Assembly: GCA_013397115.1 (NCBI GenBank)
Contig: VWZW01006289.1
Location: forward strand, 4,438,767-4,502,766
Source of the DNA: Edolisoma coerulescens
Taxonomy: Eukaryota; Chordata; Aves; Passeriformes; Campephagidae
Direction of reading: 5' to 3'
Length of the DNA: 64,000 nt
Positions 37,419-49,498 of the stretch are shown here, in pieces. Made by a program: the position numbers and the translations under genes. The notes below the pieces were generated by a model. That model was not told the DNA's origin and did no database searches. It saw only the letters and a program-made list of their open reading frames with translations. The stretch's first letter is position 1, and each line of letters starts with the position of its first letter.

Positions 37419-37911
37419 ATCACAGAGTCATTTATATTGTAAAACACCTCCAAGTTCATTGAGTCCATCATTTGACCAAACACTACCATGTCAACAAAAT
37501 CTTAGCAGTAAATCCAACCATTTCTTGAACACCTCCGGGGATAGTGACTCCATCACTTCCCTGAGCAGTCCATTCCAATGCTTAACAACCCTTCCCATGA
37601 AGAAAGGCTTCATGATGAACAACCTGATCCTACCCTGGTTCAGCTTAAGGCCATTTCCCCTTGTCCCGTCACTGAGTGGGGGAAGAGATCAACGCCTACC
37701 TGGCTGTAGCCTCCTTTCACGGAGTTGTAGAGAATGGTAAGGTCTCGCAAGTCTCCCTTTCTCCCAGCTAAAAAACTCCAGCTCTCTCAGCTGATTCTCA
37801 TATGAATTACTCTCTAGATCTTTCAGAAGCTCCATTCCCTTCCTCTGGACATGGTCCAGCACCCTATTGTCTTTCTTGAAGTGAGGGGTCCATATGAGAC
37901 AGTGTGTTTCA
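37419..37911 (-). mobile_element. CR1 LINE fragment, minus strand, diverged
   Basis: The left edge, ATCACAGAGTCA (37419-37430), followed by CCAAGTTCATTGAGTCCA, is the CR1 3' UTR in reverse complement. Downstream blocks such as CAGCCTCCTTTC-like (37705-37716), CTCTCTCAGCTG and CTTCCTCTGGACATGGTCCA are typical of the antisense CR1 ORF2 end. There is no long frame, so the copy is older than the one at 32.3 kb. The right side stops abruptly at the T/G tract. Confidence 0.93.
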
Positions 37912-38095
37912 ATTAGGGGGGTTTTTTATGTGTTTTGTTTCTTTTCCTTCTTCCCTTTTTTTTTTTCTTTTTCTTTCCCCCCTTTTTTCTGTTTTTCTGG
38001 TTTTTTCCTTCTTTTTCGTTGGGTTTTTTTGGGGTTTTTTTGGTGGAGAGGATGTGTGTTTGTGTGTGTTGGTCTGCTTTGTTTGCCTGTTTTAC
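37912..38095. repeat. T-rich / T-G low-complexity tract
   Basis: After a G6 run (37916-37921) come long T-rich and C/T runs to about 38020. These are followed by alternating T7 and G3-4 blocks (38020-38050) and a TG-rich stretch (38055-38075). It abuts the broken end of the CR1 fragment exactly, suggesting an insertion or replication-slippage product at that point. The open frames through it are artefacts of composition. Confidence 0.85.
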
Positions 38096-40189
38096 CTCCG
38101 TATGACATAAGATCAATGCCAACTGGAAGAACAACTTGGCAATTATTTTCATCATCAGCCTGATAACTGCATTATTACAAGTCCTTCCATTATCCTTACT
38201 TTTCCTGCCTTTTATAATTAGTAGTTGCTGTCTAGTATCGTATCTTGCACTAGGATGAGGGATAAGATCTTACCTTATTATTCTCTAGCCAATCACAACA
38301 AGATTGCAACAGGACTATCAAAAATGTAGAAGACCATTCCGAAACTCACTATAGAATTGACTGGCAGTCAAGACAAGTACAATTTCTACTTCATCCAGAG
38401 GTGTTCCCCTCTGTAGAAGAAAGGATAATTTTTCTTATTAGGTAATTCCCATGGTTGTCAGTGGGATGGATAGAAAAACTGAGTTTTGTGTTCCCTAGGG
38501 ACTGCATGCATAGTTAGGCCAAAAGCTATAAATATAGGAAAGGGAGGGTGTGTTGTAAAGAGTCGTGTCTTGTAAAGAGTTATGTGATGCAAAGAGAGTA
38601 AGAAAAAAATGTTGAAGAACGCAAACAATCTGTGGTTATTTTCTTGCCCACAGTAACCGTGGGAGATTAATGCAAATACCATTAATGTTTAAGTCAAACC
38701 AACTATCACAGATGATGATGTTTCTTTTTTTTTTTTCTGAAATCAGTGAAAAACACACAATTAGAATAATCTTCCTCATTCAGAGGCAGTCAGAGAAGGA
38801 GACTAAACTGTTAATGGCCAGTTCCAACGCAAAACAAAATGCAAAGATGGAAATTTCCATAGTAGTTCAAAATGTATGTGATCACAATCAGTGGTTCACA
38901 AATCAACACCTTGATAAACTATGACATAGAAATGGCAATGAGATTATCATGAAAGTTATCAGCAAATCTATATTCTGCTTCTAGAGAGAGAGAGAGCTAG
39001 TAGCTAAGACTGAAAAAAAGAGAGAATGTCCCAATATTTTTAGAGTCGGATTAAGTCCCACAAATAGGGGTGGAATTAGAACTAGTGGTTACGTATAGAA
39101 GGATCTTGGGAAAAAAATCACAGAAGCAATGTGGCAAGTAGCAACACTTTAAAAAAATGGATATTTTTTTTTTTCTGTGGACTGATACACTAATCTTAAT
39201 TTCAGAGAAAAAAGAGTAGAAAGAGATCATTGTCCTTCTTCATATCTCTGCTCACTTGTGCTACCTATACATACATGTGCAAGTACTCTTGTGCTACCTA
39301 TGTACCAATATACTTCAGTGCTGGAAAGATGAGGTGCTTTCCTTGCTGCTTTTCATGCTGCTAGTTATAGTTAGTGCTACTTTGTTTTCAGTCTCTCTTT
39401 TAATACTGTTATTTTCTTCTATTTACATTGAAGGCCTTTGGGACACAAGCCATTCTGTTGCTAGAATATGTATATACTTTGTGTATACCACAAATTTCGT
39501 TAGAATATGTATATAGTTTATATATATATTCAGCTTACCTATATCACATATCCTTACTGCCACTATTTCCATTACATCAACATATAACATCTCTTAAACC
39601 GGATCCCTCTTCTATGAATAAGGATTCAAAAGCTTTCAACTATGCAACTAATAGGCACAGAAAAAATGGGAGAGGAGAGAGAGAGGAAAAAAAGCATCTT
39701 GCATACACTAGCTGGCAAATTTCAAAGATACACAATAGTATATTTGTCCATATGGAAAGAATGATCAGTTTATGATAGTTATGAAATCTGAAAACATTTT
39801 GTGATCTTACTTTTTGTATAAGTGCCTGCCTGGGATCTTCTGGAGGACAAGGATTGAGCTTTTTCACCAGACAGAAGTATTCACTTTTGTTTATGCTTAA
39901 TATGTAACACAAAATAACCCAACTTGGTGATACAGACTTTAATGAAACAACAACCTGCTTTGTACAAAATTGACTTTGGAAAATTTTTTGTTACACTGAA
40001 AACTTCTAGAGCCGCTTCATACAGACATTGAAAAGAGTAACTAGTGCAGCTCAACATTTAGGAAGCTCCAGGCATCTAAATGCGCCGTAACCCAAATCAG
40101 TATTGAAAAAGTTGAGTAAAGAGCAAAAACTGAATAAGGAGCAACAAATCTTGCCTAATGCTCTGTTGATTGCACAGTGCCATTGAACT
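38096..40189. other. Unique DNA with minor tandem repeats
   Basis: There is an imperfect 17-bp tandem (TTGTAAAGAGTCGTGTC-type units, 38553-38596), a GA run at about 38984-38995, and AT-rich runs with TATATA near 39470-39525. No gene or transposon was recognised. Confidence 0.55.
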
Positions 40190-40505
40190 GAAGGCTGCAA
40201 ACAAAAGCTCCAGCCTCTGAGCGTGAAGCAGAGCTCCCAAGGTCAGCTAACCTACAAACTGAGGATTAAGAGGTGTTATGATCAGAATAAATTGTGACCT
40301 TTAGGTACATAAAAGGTTATAAACCCCCTGCCATTGCATTACTGGGAGGCCTGTTCTCAGTTACTGATAACCAGCTGAATCTGTGTACTGACGGAAAGCT
40401 ACCTGCCCTTACAGATCTCAAAATAGCTTCTCGCCCTTAGCTAGGATCAGATTTGGTGATTCGGTTATGGCTAGTTCCTGAAACAAGATTTCTGTAACAT
40501 GACAG
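40190..40505 (+). repeat. Possible decayed LTR
   Basis: This GC-richer block has a TTATAAACC TATA-like element near 40317-40325. A downstream stretch resembles an R/U5 region, with alternating GGCCTGTTCTCAGTTAC and CAGCTGAATCTGTG blocks. No ends, polyadenylation signal in the right place, or target duplication could be fixed, so the call is tentative. Confidence 0.22.
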
Positions 40506-43500
40506 AGAGATGAACTCTATACAGTCAAGAGTCAGTTTATAAATCTCCTAGGAGAGACTTCTTCAGCCAATGAACCTAACATGAAGCCTGCTGTGGGGTA
40601 GTCCCCCTAATAGACGATAGAGGAGAAAGTATTACTTTTTTTGACTCTTCTCCAAACATCTTCCGTTCAACACTGTTGAAGAAAACATATTTTTCCATAT
40701 GGATTTAGGGTCTCAAAAGAACATTGACAGTCTTATCTCTTTAATAACTTTGTTATCTTGCTCTACAGTAGCATAGCATAAATGATTCTCTTTTAAAAAT
40801 CGAACTTATCTTAAAGTGCATACAAATATTTTTGGGGAAAGCATAAACTTTGAGACATCAAGAACTGCTTCTGCACATAATGTGGCATATTTCATGGGTC
40901 TTGAAATCAAGCCTTTAGATCGGGCAATTCAGTAATTGACCTTAAAGAATTTGGAGGCAGGAAAAGAGAAAAGAGAGAAAGGTAAGGTAAAAGGACAGAA
41001 GAGAAGAGGAGCATGCACAGAGAACTTCTGAGGCACAAAAAAGGGATGGTGGAGAAAGAAAAGAAGCTAGACTGGGAAAGGACCTTGATTAGGAAGAAAA
41101 AGGGGCTAGAAGAACCTAACAGTATGTGAAACATCTATTTAAATAAAAAAAAGTTTTGAACTAGAGAGTAAGAAAAATGCATGTATAGCAAGGTGGAGAC
41201 AGTCAAAGATATGTGAAATGGAGGAGCAAAGAAATTTGAAGGTAAGTTAAGTAGGTGGTCTGAAGAAGTAAAACTTAGTTTGGCAGAGAAAAGGAGAAGA
41301 ACTAAGAAAGCAGATTTTCTCAGGGGAGTTTGGGTAAGAAGTTCCACTTGCAGTAAGCTTAGGTGATAATTTGTGTGAATGTTTGGTTTGAGAAGCAGAA
41401 TGTCAGGGTGAAATAGAATCTAAAGGAAATTTCTTGTGTTGAGTGTTTATCAGCTGTGAAGACCAAAGGCAGTACTGTGGGAATTAGTACTGGAATAATT
41501 CTTACATTTTTAAAAGGATAAGACAATATATGCTTTTTAGGTTATGCAAATATAGGTGGGTTTTTTTCTTCATTTTGTTTTGTTTCCTGCAGATTTTCTT
41601 TTAAAATGCGTAACAAAATTCCTTCTTTTAGTGCTTTCCAACTTTTTTCTTAAATTTTTTCTTTGTTGTGATTGCGCTCAGGATGACTGATTAAGATAAG
41701 CTGCATATGATCCAAGACATCCATATCACCTATTGGTGTGTCTGAAAAGTACTTATGTGTGCTTTCCTTCTTCATCTTGTGATCCTTCCAGGGTGTGCAT
41801 GCCTATCCCTAGGACTTTGGAGATATGACTATGTACATTACCTCCAAATATCTGAGCTACTTATGAGCTTTTATGCTGCTTGAAAACAGGAGACCACCTA
41901 CCTGTAGTACAAGTGTTAGCTTTTGAAATTAAAAAGAAGTTCCCCACTAGAGATTAATGCTTTTGCCTTTCTAATGATTTCAACATCCATTTTCTAAATC
42001 ACAGATATATGAGTCTCAGAGAAGGGTTCAAGTACTGAATAACTCCCAAGGACACTTAAATCAAAATAAGTCCCAAGACTATTCTACACCAGAGGAAATT
42101 TTTCTTTTATGTTGTTTTTATGTTTTGGAGGCATTTTCTTTGTGTGCTTAGATGCACTTCAGTCTGAATAGACAGACAGATGCTCAGGCACCTAAAGTCT
42201 TTTGTGGTTTAAAGATGGTGAGGAAATGGGCGGTCTTCAATTCTTCCTAAGAACCCTAATAAGCCAGGAAGATTAGTCAGAACAAATCATGGTCTCGTCA
42301 GGCAGATTCTATTGAGATCTTCTATAAAGGCCAGAGTAGTAAGTGAACTAATGCATAAATTTCTCGTCCCTGTTAGCTGGATTTGGTTCTGTTTCTGTCT
42401 ATTGACTATATAATCTATTAATGAATAAATAATCTGATCAATGATGACGAGAACACTTTGCTTCTTCCCAGTAGAGTTTCTTTCCACTGTTTCCTCCTGG
42501 CTCTTTATGGCACCAAGGCTCTTGTGTTCATGGTGCTTCGTGACCTGTTCACAACTAAAAATAGGGGTATGCTCTCCCAGAACTGGTGGCAAGGTTCACC
42601 AATCATGGGATCATGTTGGGAAATTGGGTCTGTGACACCGAGTGTTTTCATGCCAGGGATATAACAACCTACATCTCTTTGATGATGCATAGTTTAGAAT
42701 TCAGTGAGAATCATTAAGAGCAACTTTGAGGGATAACACAGTAATGAGGGTTCCATGTTTGTCTAGTCCATGGACTTAATGTCATTTTTCTTCTGAAGTG
42801 GAATCAACACTCGAGTCAAAATATCACTGCTTCCTCAGTGCTTTCTCCAGTGCTTGATTCAAATACTTGTCTATGTGGTATTTCCTAAATTCTATAGATT
42901 CAAATTTTTGGGCTCTTTTTATCTACAAAACCTGTGGTCTGTCAATGAGTCCTTTTGCATAAGACATTCCCCAAATGCAGTATACTGCTATCTGGTATTT
43001 TTTCCTACACTGTTACTTAATTATCAAAATTATTTTAATATATAGAATAGGGTTTCTATTTTCCCGCTAATTTCTGTTATATTGCAGAAGTATTTTGCCA
43101 AGTAAAGAAAAAGAAAGTTTTCCAGGATTTTCTGGACTTGTTTTGTCCATAAGTCCAGTTTATCAGTCATCTAATGAAGATTCAGACTTTTGGGTTGGTT
43201 TCTTTTTTGCTTACCCTACAGAGTAGGATCATTAAATTATTGCCTTACGAAAATGCTTCTCTTGCCTTATTCACCAAGATTAAAGTGTTTTTAACTGTTT
43301 ATGGTGTCAAACATTGAATAAAATACCAGATAATGCAGATACAATTTCATCAGTAATGACTGATCATAGTCTTACATGCATAAAGGTACCCTTCTTTCAC
43401 AGAACAGTTAAAGAAATCCTAATTGCTAAAGTTTATGTAAAGCTTAGAATAGATCTAATATTAATGCCTTAGGTTTTAATTTTTATATTTTTCAAATCCT

Positions 43501-43513
43501 GTACTGCCTAGCG
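40506..43513. other. Unique DNA including a purine-rich block at 40930-41345
   Basis: From about 40930 to 41345 the plus strand is strongly A/G-rich (GGAAAAGAGAAAAGAGAGAA and similar), low-complexity polypurine that can form unusual DNA structure. It generates spurious Ser/Leu/Phe-rich open frames on minus. The remainder shows nothing identifiable. Confidence 0.6.
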
Positions 43514-43876
43514 TGTAACTCTGAAGTTTTGTGTGGCCTGTTAGCTGCTGTTCTCTCATGCTGGTTAGACATAACAAAGCCTCTCTAGGTTTCCACATCG
43601 AGGACACCAGGCCCAAAAGGTGTGAACTAAAAGCCCCTGAAGAGGGGGGAAGACTTGGGGTAATTACATCATTAACTGAGGTTATAATTGGAGAATTAAT
43701 TCTGCTGTGCAAATAAACCAAACTTAAAAGTGTGAAGAACCCGTGACCCAGAGTCCATCTTGGGTGTAGCCTTTTGACTGCCCAGGGTGTACCTCTGAAT
43801 GCCCTTCAAATAAATACCAGCTTTTATTCTCTTATTCTTGTCTAGTCTCTGTTTTAGGTGGCGATCTCAGGTATCA
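43514..43876 (+). mobile_element. Solo LTR (family A), plus strand
   Basis: This 363-bp unit begins TGTAACTCT and ends CAGGTATCA. It is homologous over its full length, in opposite orientation, to 5434-5817. It carries AATAAA at 43809-43814, followed by TTTTATTCTCTTATTC and a GTCTAGTCTCTGTTTTAGG end block. A direct internal sequence is absent on both sides. No target-site duplication was recognised at the ends I set. Divergence from the 5.4-kb copy is substantial, with several small indels, so the insertions are old. Confidence 0.8.
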
Positions 43877-44720
43877 ATACCTTCCCTACATTCTTGATAT
43901 TTTATTTTTTCACTAGTGTTGCTACTGAAAAATTAAAACTTCCCCCAATTACATACCAGATCCTGTAAATTTATCGGGAAAATGGTTAGGAAACCAGACT
44001 TCTGTAGCAGACCATAAATGTTACCTCCAATATTTTCAACCTTCCCTGTTTAATAACAGCAGTCCCTTTATCGCTCATCATCCAGATCACCGAGAGTTAC
44101 AAATGTTTAGGCCAAGGAGTCTCAAGGGTTACAGAAATACAAACATTCATTTACCAATCTATCCCTTGGGAGAACAGTCTGTCTATAAGCCTGGTAAAGT
44201 AATAGGAAAAGAGATGCTCTGCTCTGAGAATTTCAGTTTGCCAGCTAATATTTTCAAATGTTTACTTGAGCTACAGAACCAAAAATGTATTCCTGTGAAA
44301 AATGGAAGTGACAATAAAAAGTACTTCTTATAATAATGTTTCAAAGTGCTGGTCAGATTATTTACTTCTTAAACTTCATTGAAGCTTATTCTCTCTCTCT
44401 AATGTATTGTAGCATCCAAGAAATCTTGAATGTCATTGCTTATCTTGCTTTAATTAATGTAACCTAAAATGTTTAACTAATCTGGAGATTTATTAGAAAT
44501 GGTGTAACTGAAAATTAAGTTTTGAGAACAAAAGGAGAAAACAGGAGTAGAAGGAATTAAGAAAACTAAAATTAATCTTGTTCTGTAGATGAATTGATTT
44601 TTATTCCATTATTTACTTTTCTATGATCCTTGCCAGTGACCTTGATTTTATTTGTGTGGAAGAAACATTTTACCAGCTATATGGCTTGCTTTAAATGACA
44701 ATATTAAAAAAAAAATTCCA
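43877..44720. other. Unique DNA, nothing recognised
   Basis: AT-rich sequence with a short CT run at 44391-44400. No coding or transposon signal was seen. Confidence 0.5.
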
Positions 44721-44935
44721 CTTTTATCACCTTCCAATTTAAGATCCCAAAGCACTTAATAAACATTTATTAACTAAGCTTCATTCCCAATCCTGTGAAG
44801 ATAAGCACACTATAGATTTCTATTTATAGATGGGAAAACTAAAGCACAACATGCTGAAGTCAGTTGGCTACCACCACACAAAACGTGCCAGCCTGAGACA
44901 GTAAGAGGAACCTGGGGCCTGGTCCTTCATGGTTT
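44721..44935 (+). repeat. Ancient MIR-like SINE remnant, best copy
   Basis: Three ordered blocks match the ancient SINE consensus as I know it: AAGATCCCAAAGCACTTAATAA (44741-44762), TAACTAAGCTTCA followed by CCTGTGAAGATAAG (44771-44806), and TATAGATGGGAAAACTAAAGCA (44824-44847). These are followed by AGTCAGTTGGCTACCACCAC and GAACCTGGGG echoes. Order and spacing are preserved, so this is the most secure SINE call here. Confidence 0.75.
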
Positions 44936-45439
44936 TGAGTTCTGTGTGTAATTGATGACACCTTTGCTGGGTGTGCAGAAGGAGCTGCTGGTTTGGAAAG
45001 TCAGCCCCTTGGACATGTTTCATTCATTTCAGACCTGTATAAGCAATTACACCAAAACACACAGTGTTATATGATGACGAGATTCTAATCACTGGTGCAT
45101 TATCTACTAAAAACCAGTTTCTCCCTGTTTTGACCCTCTCTCATCAGATGCCACAGGGCTGTGTTTACTCTTTAGAAGGCTTTTGCCCTATAACAGTGGG
45201 ATATGCTTTTGAAGAAGTACAACTGTGTAGCTCTGTTTTCATTTTGGTATTGATTTTTTTCACTCATTTAAATTTCTTCTCCATCTGAAATTTTTCAGTG
45301 GACAGAGAAGGACAGAAACCCCCCATGCATCATTTTTTAGATTTTAAAAAATGTTCAAGCAACATGACAATATTTTTTAGGCTTTTTTTTGCTTTGTTTA
45401 GAAATCAAGAGATTTAAAAATTGTCATTAGGACACAATA
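44936..45439. other. Unique DNA, nothing recognised
   Basis: No repeats or coding signals were recognised; a 74-codon plus frame at 45064-45288 looks random. Confidence 0.5.
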
Positions 45440-46280
45440 AAGCAGTTTAACTCAATTTAGCAGTGAAGTCAGTGTTTTTCCAACCTATCAAGTTAGTGCC
45501 TTATTAAAATCCCAGTGGCACTGGAGTATCTGAGGTGGGGGAAAAAAGGTTAAACTGCATATCAACTACTGAAGGGAGCTGAAAGGATGTAGAGCCCAAT
45601 TAAACCTTCAGCACTGCTCTCTCTCATAAACACTTGCTACTTTATTCCCTCTGGAACACATTTCGAGGCAGCTAAAGTGGGAACCCAGCAAGAACCTTTT
45701 CATGAGATTTCTGTTATTGAGCCTCAGGTCCAGCCCAGTCCTTCTGGGTGAAAGGCTTCATACTCCCTCTCTATTAATCATCATCTGGCCTTCTAACACC
45801 TGGGACTGACTCCAACTCCCACTGTTGCTATATTGACAATATTCCCTGTTGATTTCCTCATTTTCTCAGCCAAGGCTAGAATGACCTCTTTAAAATTCTT
45901 TATAAACGTCCATAATTGCCGCATCAAACTTCAATTCATTACTTTCCCAGGCCTCATGTATTTTGATGATATGAAAGTTGACCGCATTTACATGCAAATT
46001 GAAGTTTTATATTAATAAGGGCCAGTAAAAAGAGATTGCATGGTAATACTCCATTATGACTTTTAAATACATTTGCCCATGTCTCGACTTGGCATTAGCA
46101 TGGTCAGACCATGAGGAAATCATGTTGGTCTGATTGCAATTTTGTTTTCCAATTGAAAGTACAATTTCATCAGGTTTTCCTGTCATTTCTAATAATGACT
46201 TAAGTTTGCTTGCTAAATTGAAGAATTTCTTCAGGCCTCTAGATGAACTGGGAAACAGGTGAGGAGACAGCTGCCTCTAT
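45440..46280. promoter_or_regulatory. Candidate conserved enhancer-like block
   Basis: About 800 bp of complex sequence without simple repeats, dense in developmental transcription-factor-type motifs. It has an octamer ATGCAAAT at 45992-45999, CATAATTGC at 45911-45919, CCAATTAAA near 45597-45605, and TATTAATCATCA near 45772-45783. A pair TGGTCAGACCA (46098-46108, near-palindrome) is also present. This texture resembles vertebrate conserved non-coding elements near developmental genes. No alignment was available, so the call is inference. Confidence 0.33.
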
Positions 46281-48235
46281 ACGAAGTGCTTCATTATGAA
46301 CTACCACTATATTCAACCCCATAAGGCTTGTTTGATGATAGAAACAAAATTACTGAAGGTCTAGTGCAGCTGAGATTTATTACCTTAAGCATATTAACTT
46401 TTAACATATAACTTTGGAAACCCAATGGTTCATCTGTGAACAAGTCTTTAGTATATTGATCAAAGGGTCCTTAACCTTTTAGACTGCTGTTTCATTGTTT
46501 GGCCTCAGATTTTATATGCTGTTATATTCTAGCAGGCAAAGAAATAAAACAACATTCTGCATAAAAGGGATAGTGTATGTTAATGCAAAAATTCAAGAAA
46601 TCACTTTTCTACACACATTCAGTTAGGAATCCTAGAGATTATGTAATCACAATATCCAATCAAATCCATGACCCTATGAAATAACATTCATGTTATTGAT
46701 TATAAAAATCTGATTGCATTTCTCGTTGGACAATCAGGAAATTAAAAATCCTTGTGTATCAATGGAAGGCTACAGGAGAATTAAAAACTAAAAGAACGGT
46801 CCCTATAGTTCTAATATCACAGATATTCCTAAATACTCTTAAATATACCTTTTGGGGATGGTTCTGTAAAGACCAACAATGCTGCCAAGGAGTAGTAGCA
46901 CTTTTATAAAATGTGCTTATGTAAAAGTATATATGATATTATGTTAGAAACTTAAGGAAAAATGCAGCTAGTTTTCTTGTAGAGGCTTTTTTTACTCCAA
47001 GACCATTCAGGGATGGTGGGATTACCAGAGAAGCACATAAATAGGGGCTTGTTTGTGCAGACGCTTGCTTTTCACAATAATCTTCTAAAACAGCAATAGG
47101 TGACAGACCTTGAATGTGCACATTCGTCATTGCAATAATTTTGGAAATAGCTGATGTGGTAGAGTTGGACTGTACACTTGCTACTTAAAAATTAAGCTGC
47201 GATCCAGGAGGACCATCTGCTTAGGCAGGTTTCTCCTGTTTCTGCAAAGTCCCACAGACTTTTGTAAATTCAGAGAAGGCTTCAGGCTCTTCTTAGACGA
47301 ATCTTTATGTGAATACTGGAGTTGGAATTGATACTTCACTACCTTATATCTTCTTAGAAATGTGCCTTTCTCAGGCCAAGAAGTTGGATGATAAAGCTCA
47401 ATTTTATTAAAAGACTTCTTCATTGTTCTCTTTTTTATCAGATAAGTTTTCAACAGCAGCTTGAAGAGAGAGAGGTCAATGAGCATATGATAATACCATA
47501 ACATTTCTTATCAGTGTTTATAAGAGATGTTGAGGCTGGGAATTGTTTACTTATCTAACGATGGTCTCAGGTGTCCCTATGTTCCATCAAAATACAGTAT
47601 TATGAATTTATTTGGTAGTTCTGCCTTCCAAACAAAAGCAACAACAAGTAAATTGCTTGTCCTAATAAAAAGTCTAGTCATTAGGATTATCATATGGCTG
47701 AGGCAATGATCAGCTCTTTTAGTCCAGTGCACAAGAGATCAGTGCCTGTTTCACAAATTCCAAACCCCTTGTTAGTAGCTTAAGTCTAATAGACAAGATT
47801 GTTGGCAGCTTGAGTATAAGAGTCAAGGACAGAACAAATATAAACTCCTCTTCAACCTCAGAAGCACCCTTTTCTCTGATTAAGTCAGGATGAAAATTCA
47901 GCATGAGAAATCTTTGCATTCAGTGATGCTAACTCCCATCTTCATAACCAAATACTGCATGCAGCTGCTTCGTCTGCCTGGGAGCAGTTGAGGAATAGGT
48001 TTCTTGCCTCTGGAAAATCAGCTCTTCAGGTCTTTGAGAGGTGTTTTGCTTGTCTTGTTAGTCTCTATTGTGGTAACTTGAAAAAACAGAACTGATAATG
48101 AGGATGTGAGTGCAAGAGTTTTTCTTTTTTCTTTGCGAAAGTGTGGAGAACATAATTATCCTTGATTTTTACTGAAAATGGTCCTGTTTCTTGAATAAAA
48201 AATAATTTATCTTGAAATAGCTGAATAAGTCGGTG
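46281..48235. other. Unique DNA, no supported gene
   Basis: A 107-codon minus frame at 47181-47504 is Lys/Leu/Ser-rich, with no recognised domain and no flanking splice logic. I treat it as chance. Confidence 0.5.
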
Positions 48236-48262
48236 TATATAAATATATATATAAATATATGC
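48236..48262. repeat. TA-rich microsatellite
   Basis: The run of TATAAATATATATATAAATA units sits immediately upstream of a short CR1 tail. Confidence 0.85.
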
Positions 48263-48291
48263 ATTTATAAAATGGCTAAAAAACTCTGGAA

Positions 48292-48352
48292 ATCATAGAA
48301 TCATGAAATTGTTTAGGTTGGAAATGATCTTTTAGACCATTGAGTCCAACTG
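48292..48352 (-). mobile_element. Very short CR1 3' tail, minus strand
   Basis: ATCATAGAATCATGAAATTG followed by GTTTAGGTTGGAAATGATCT and GAGTCCAAC is the reverse complement of the last 60 or so bases of CR1. Only the 3' terminus is present, the usual outcome of extreme 5' truncation. Confidence 0.88.
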
Positions 48353-49102
48353 CTAAATATTCTGCCTGAAGAAATTAAGCCTGTAGATAACATGTTGCCT
48401 TAAAAGAAGAAAGAACACCAATAAATGAAGTGGTAACTAGGAATGTCTACTGATGACCATGGTAGATTTCAGGAAATCAGAATGGTTTTACAGTTAAGAC
48501 ATATAAAAAAAGAAGATTATACAACTTCAAGAAAAGTTAATGAAAATTATAAGTAAAACTCATTATGTCTCTCATCTGTTCTCTTTCCTCACCTACCACA
48601 TAAGACCATCAACAGGAAATCCACAAAGTCTGTGTAAGAACTGATTCTGAAGGAAAATATAACAGGATCAGGTAAGTGTTTCAGAGCCTAAAGAGAGGAA
48701 GACTTAGCTTATCTGTGCAAATGCAGACAGTTATTAAAAACGTAAGAATATCCAGTCATCATGAATGAAGCCATAGTTAATATGATACAGAAAACTTTAA
48801 TTCATTTTACTTGAAACTGTAGGGAGTGAAAGGCAGAAAGACCTGCTCAAGCCTTTTTTTTCAAAGACATGTTAATTCTCAAGGGAGTTGGCAAGGTAAT
48901 TCCAAAATTTTTACCTTGGATGTGTATTTAATTTGTGAGTTTTTAATGGAGATACAAAGAATTGATACAAAAAGTCAACAGCATCTTGAAACCAAACAAA
49001 CATAGAAAGAACACTTAACTATGTAAGAAATTTAAAGGAAAATAGCAAAAAATAATACAAAGATGTGTATTAGAAATTGCAGCTGAAGGAAGAATACACA
49101 CC
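48353..49102. other. Unique DNA, nothing recognised
   Basis: AT-rich sequence without repeats or coding signals. Confidence 0.5.
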
Positions 49103-49498
49103 TGTAGCAATGGGGAACAAAGACGACAGACCCCCTTGTATGTCCAAAGAAGATCCGTTTGCTGCCAAAAATTGCCCCCTCTTTATACCCTTTATCTCAA
49201 CCGAACACAACCAAGCCGAAACCGAAGCCTAACAGAACTTAACAGCAGAAGGGCACCCATTGGCTGGCACAGCTGCAGTGCTGCGGTCCACGCGTCCTAT
49301 CACCCAATCAACTTCCTGTTCATGTGCTGTCCACGCGTTCCTCCAGCCAATCACAATCTCACTTCCAACTTCCACTCATCGGCCTGTCACCCTTCAGCCA
49401 ACCTCCACCCCTCTGGCCTGCAGCTGTGCCTTTCCCACAGGGCCTGCTGGGGAGCATAAACCTTGACCATTTTAACAGATATAACCCCATATTCCACA
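49103..49498 (-). mobile_element. Solo LTR (family B) with intact 6-bp target duplication
   Basis: On the minus strand the 396-bp unit begins TGTGGAATATGG and ends CATTGCTACA. CACACC lies directly on both sides (49097-49102 and 49499-49504), a 6-bp target-site duplication as expected for class II (ERVK-like) elements. U3 contains CCAAT-type motifs in both orientations and a duplicated GTCCACGCGT module (49286-49295, 49329-49338). A TATAAA box lies at 49187-49182 on minus, followed by an R/U5-like stretch. It is much more GC-rich than its surroundings and contains several CpGs, in line with a relatively recent insertion. No internal genes remain. Confidence 0.85.
49182..49187 (-). promoter_or_regulatory. 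TATA box of family B LTR
   Basis: TATAAA on the minus strand (GGGTATAAAGAG context) lies between the CCAAT-rich U3 and the R-like end. The position leaves about 80 bases of R/U5, short but plausible. Confidence 0.65.

Noticed and set aside
37894..38163. Phe/Ser-rich and Lys-rich overlapping frames
   Set aside because: Produced by the T/G low-complexity tract.
47181..47504. 107-codon minus open frame
   Set aside because: Lys/Leu/Ser-rich, with no domain, splice context or repeat homology that I recognise.
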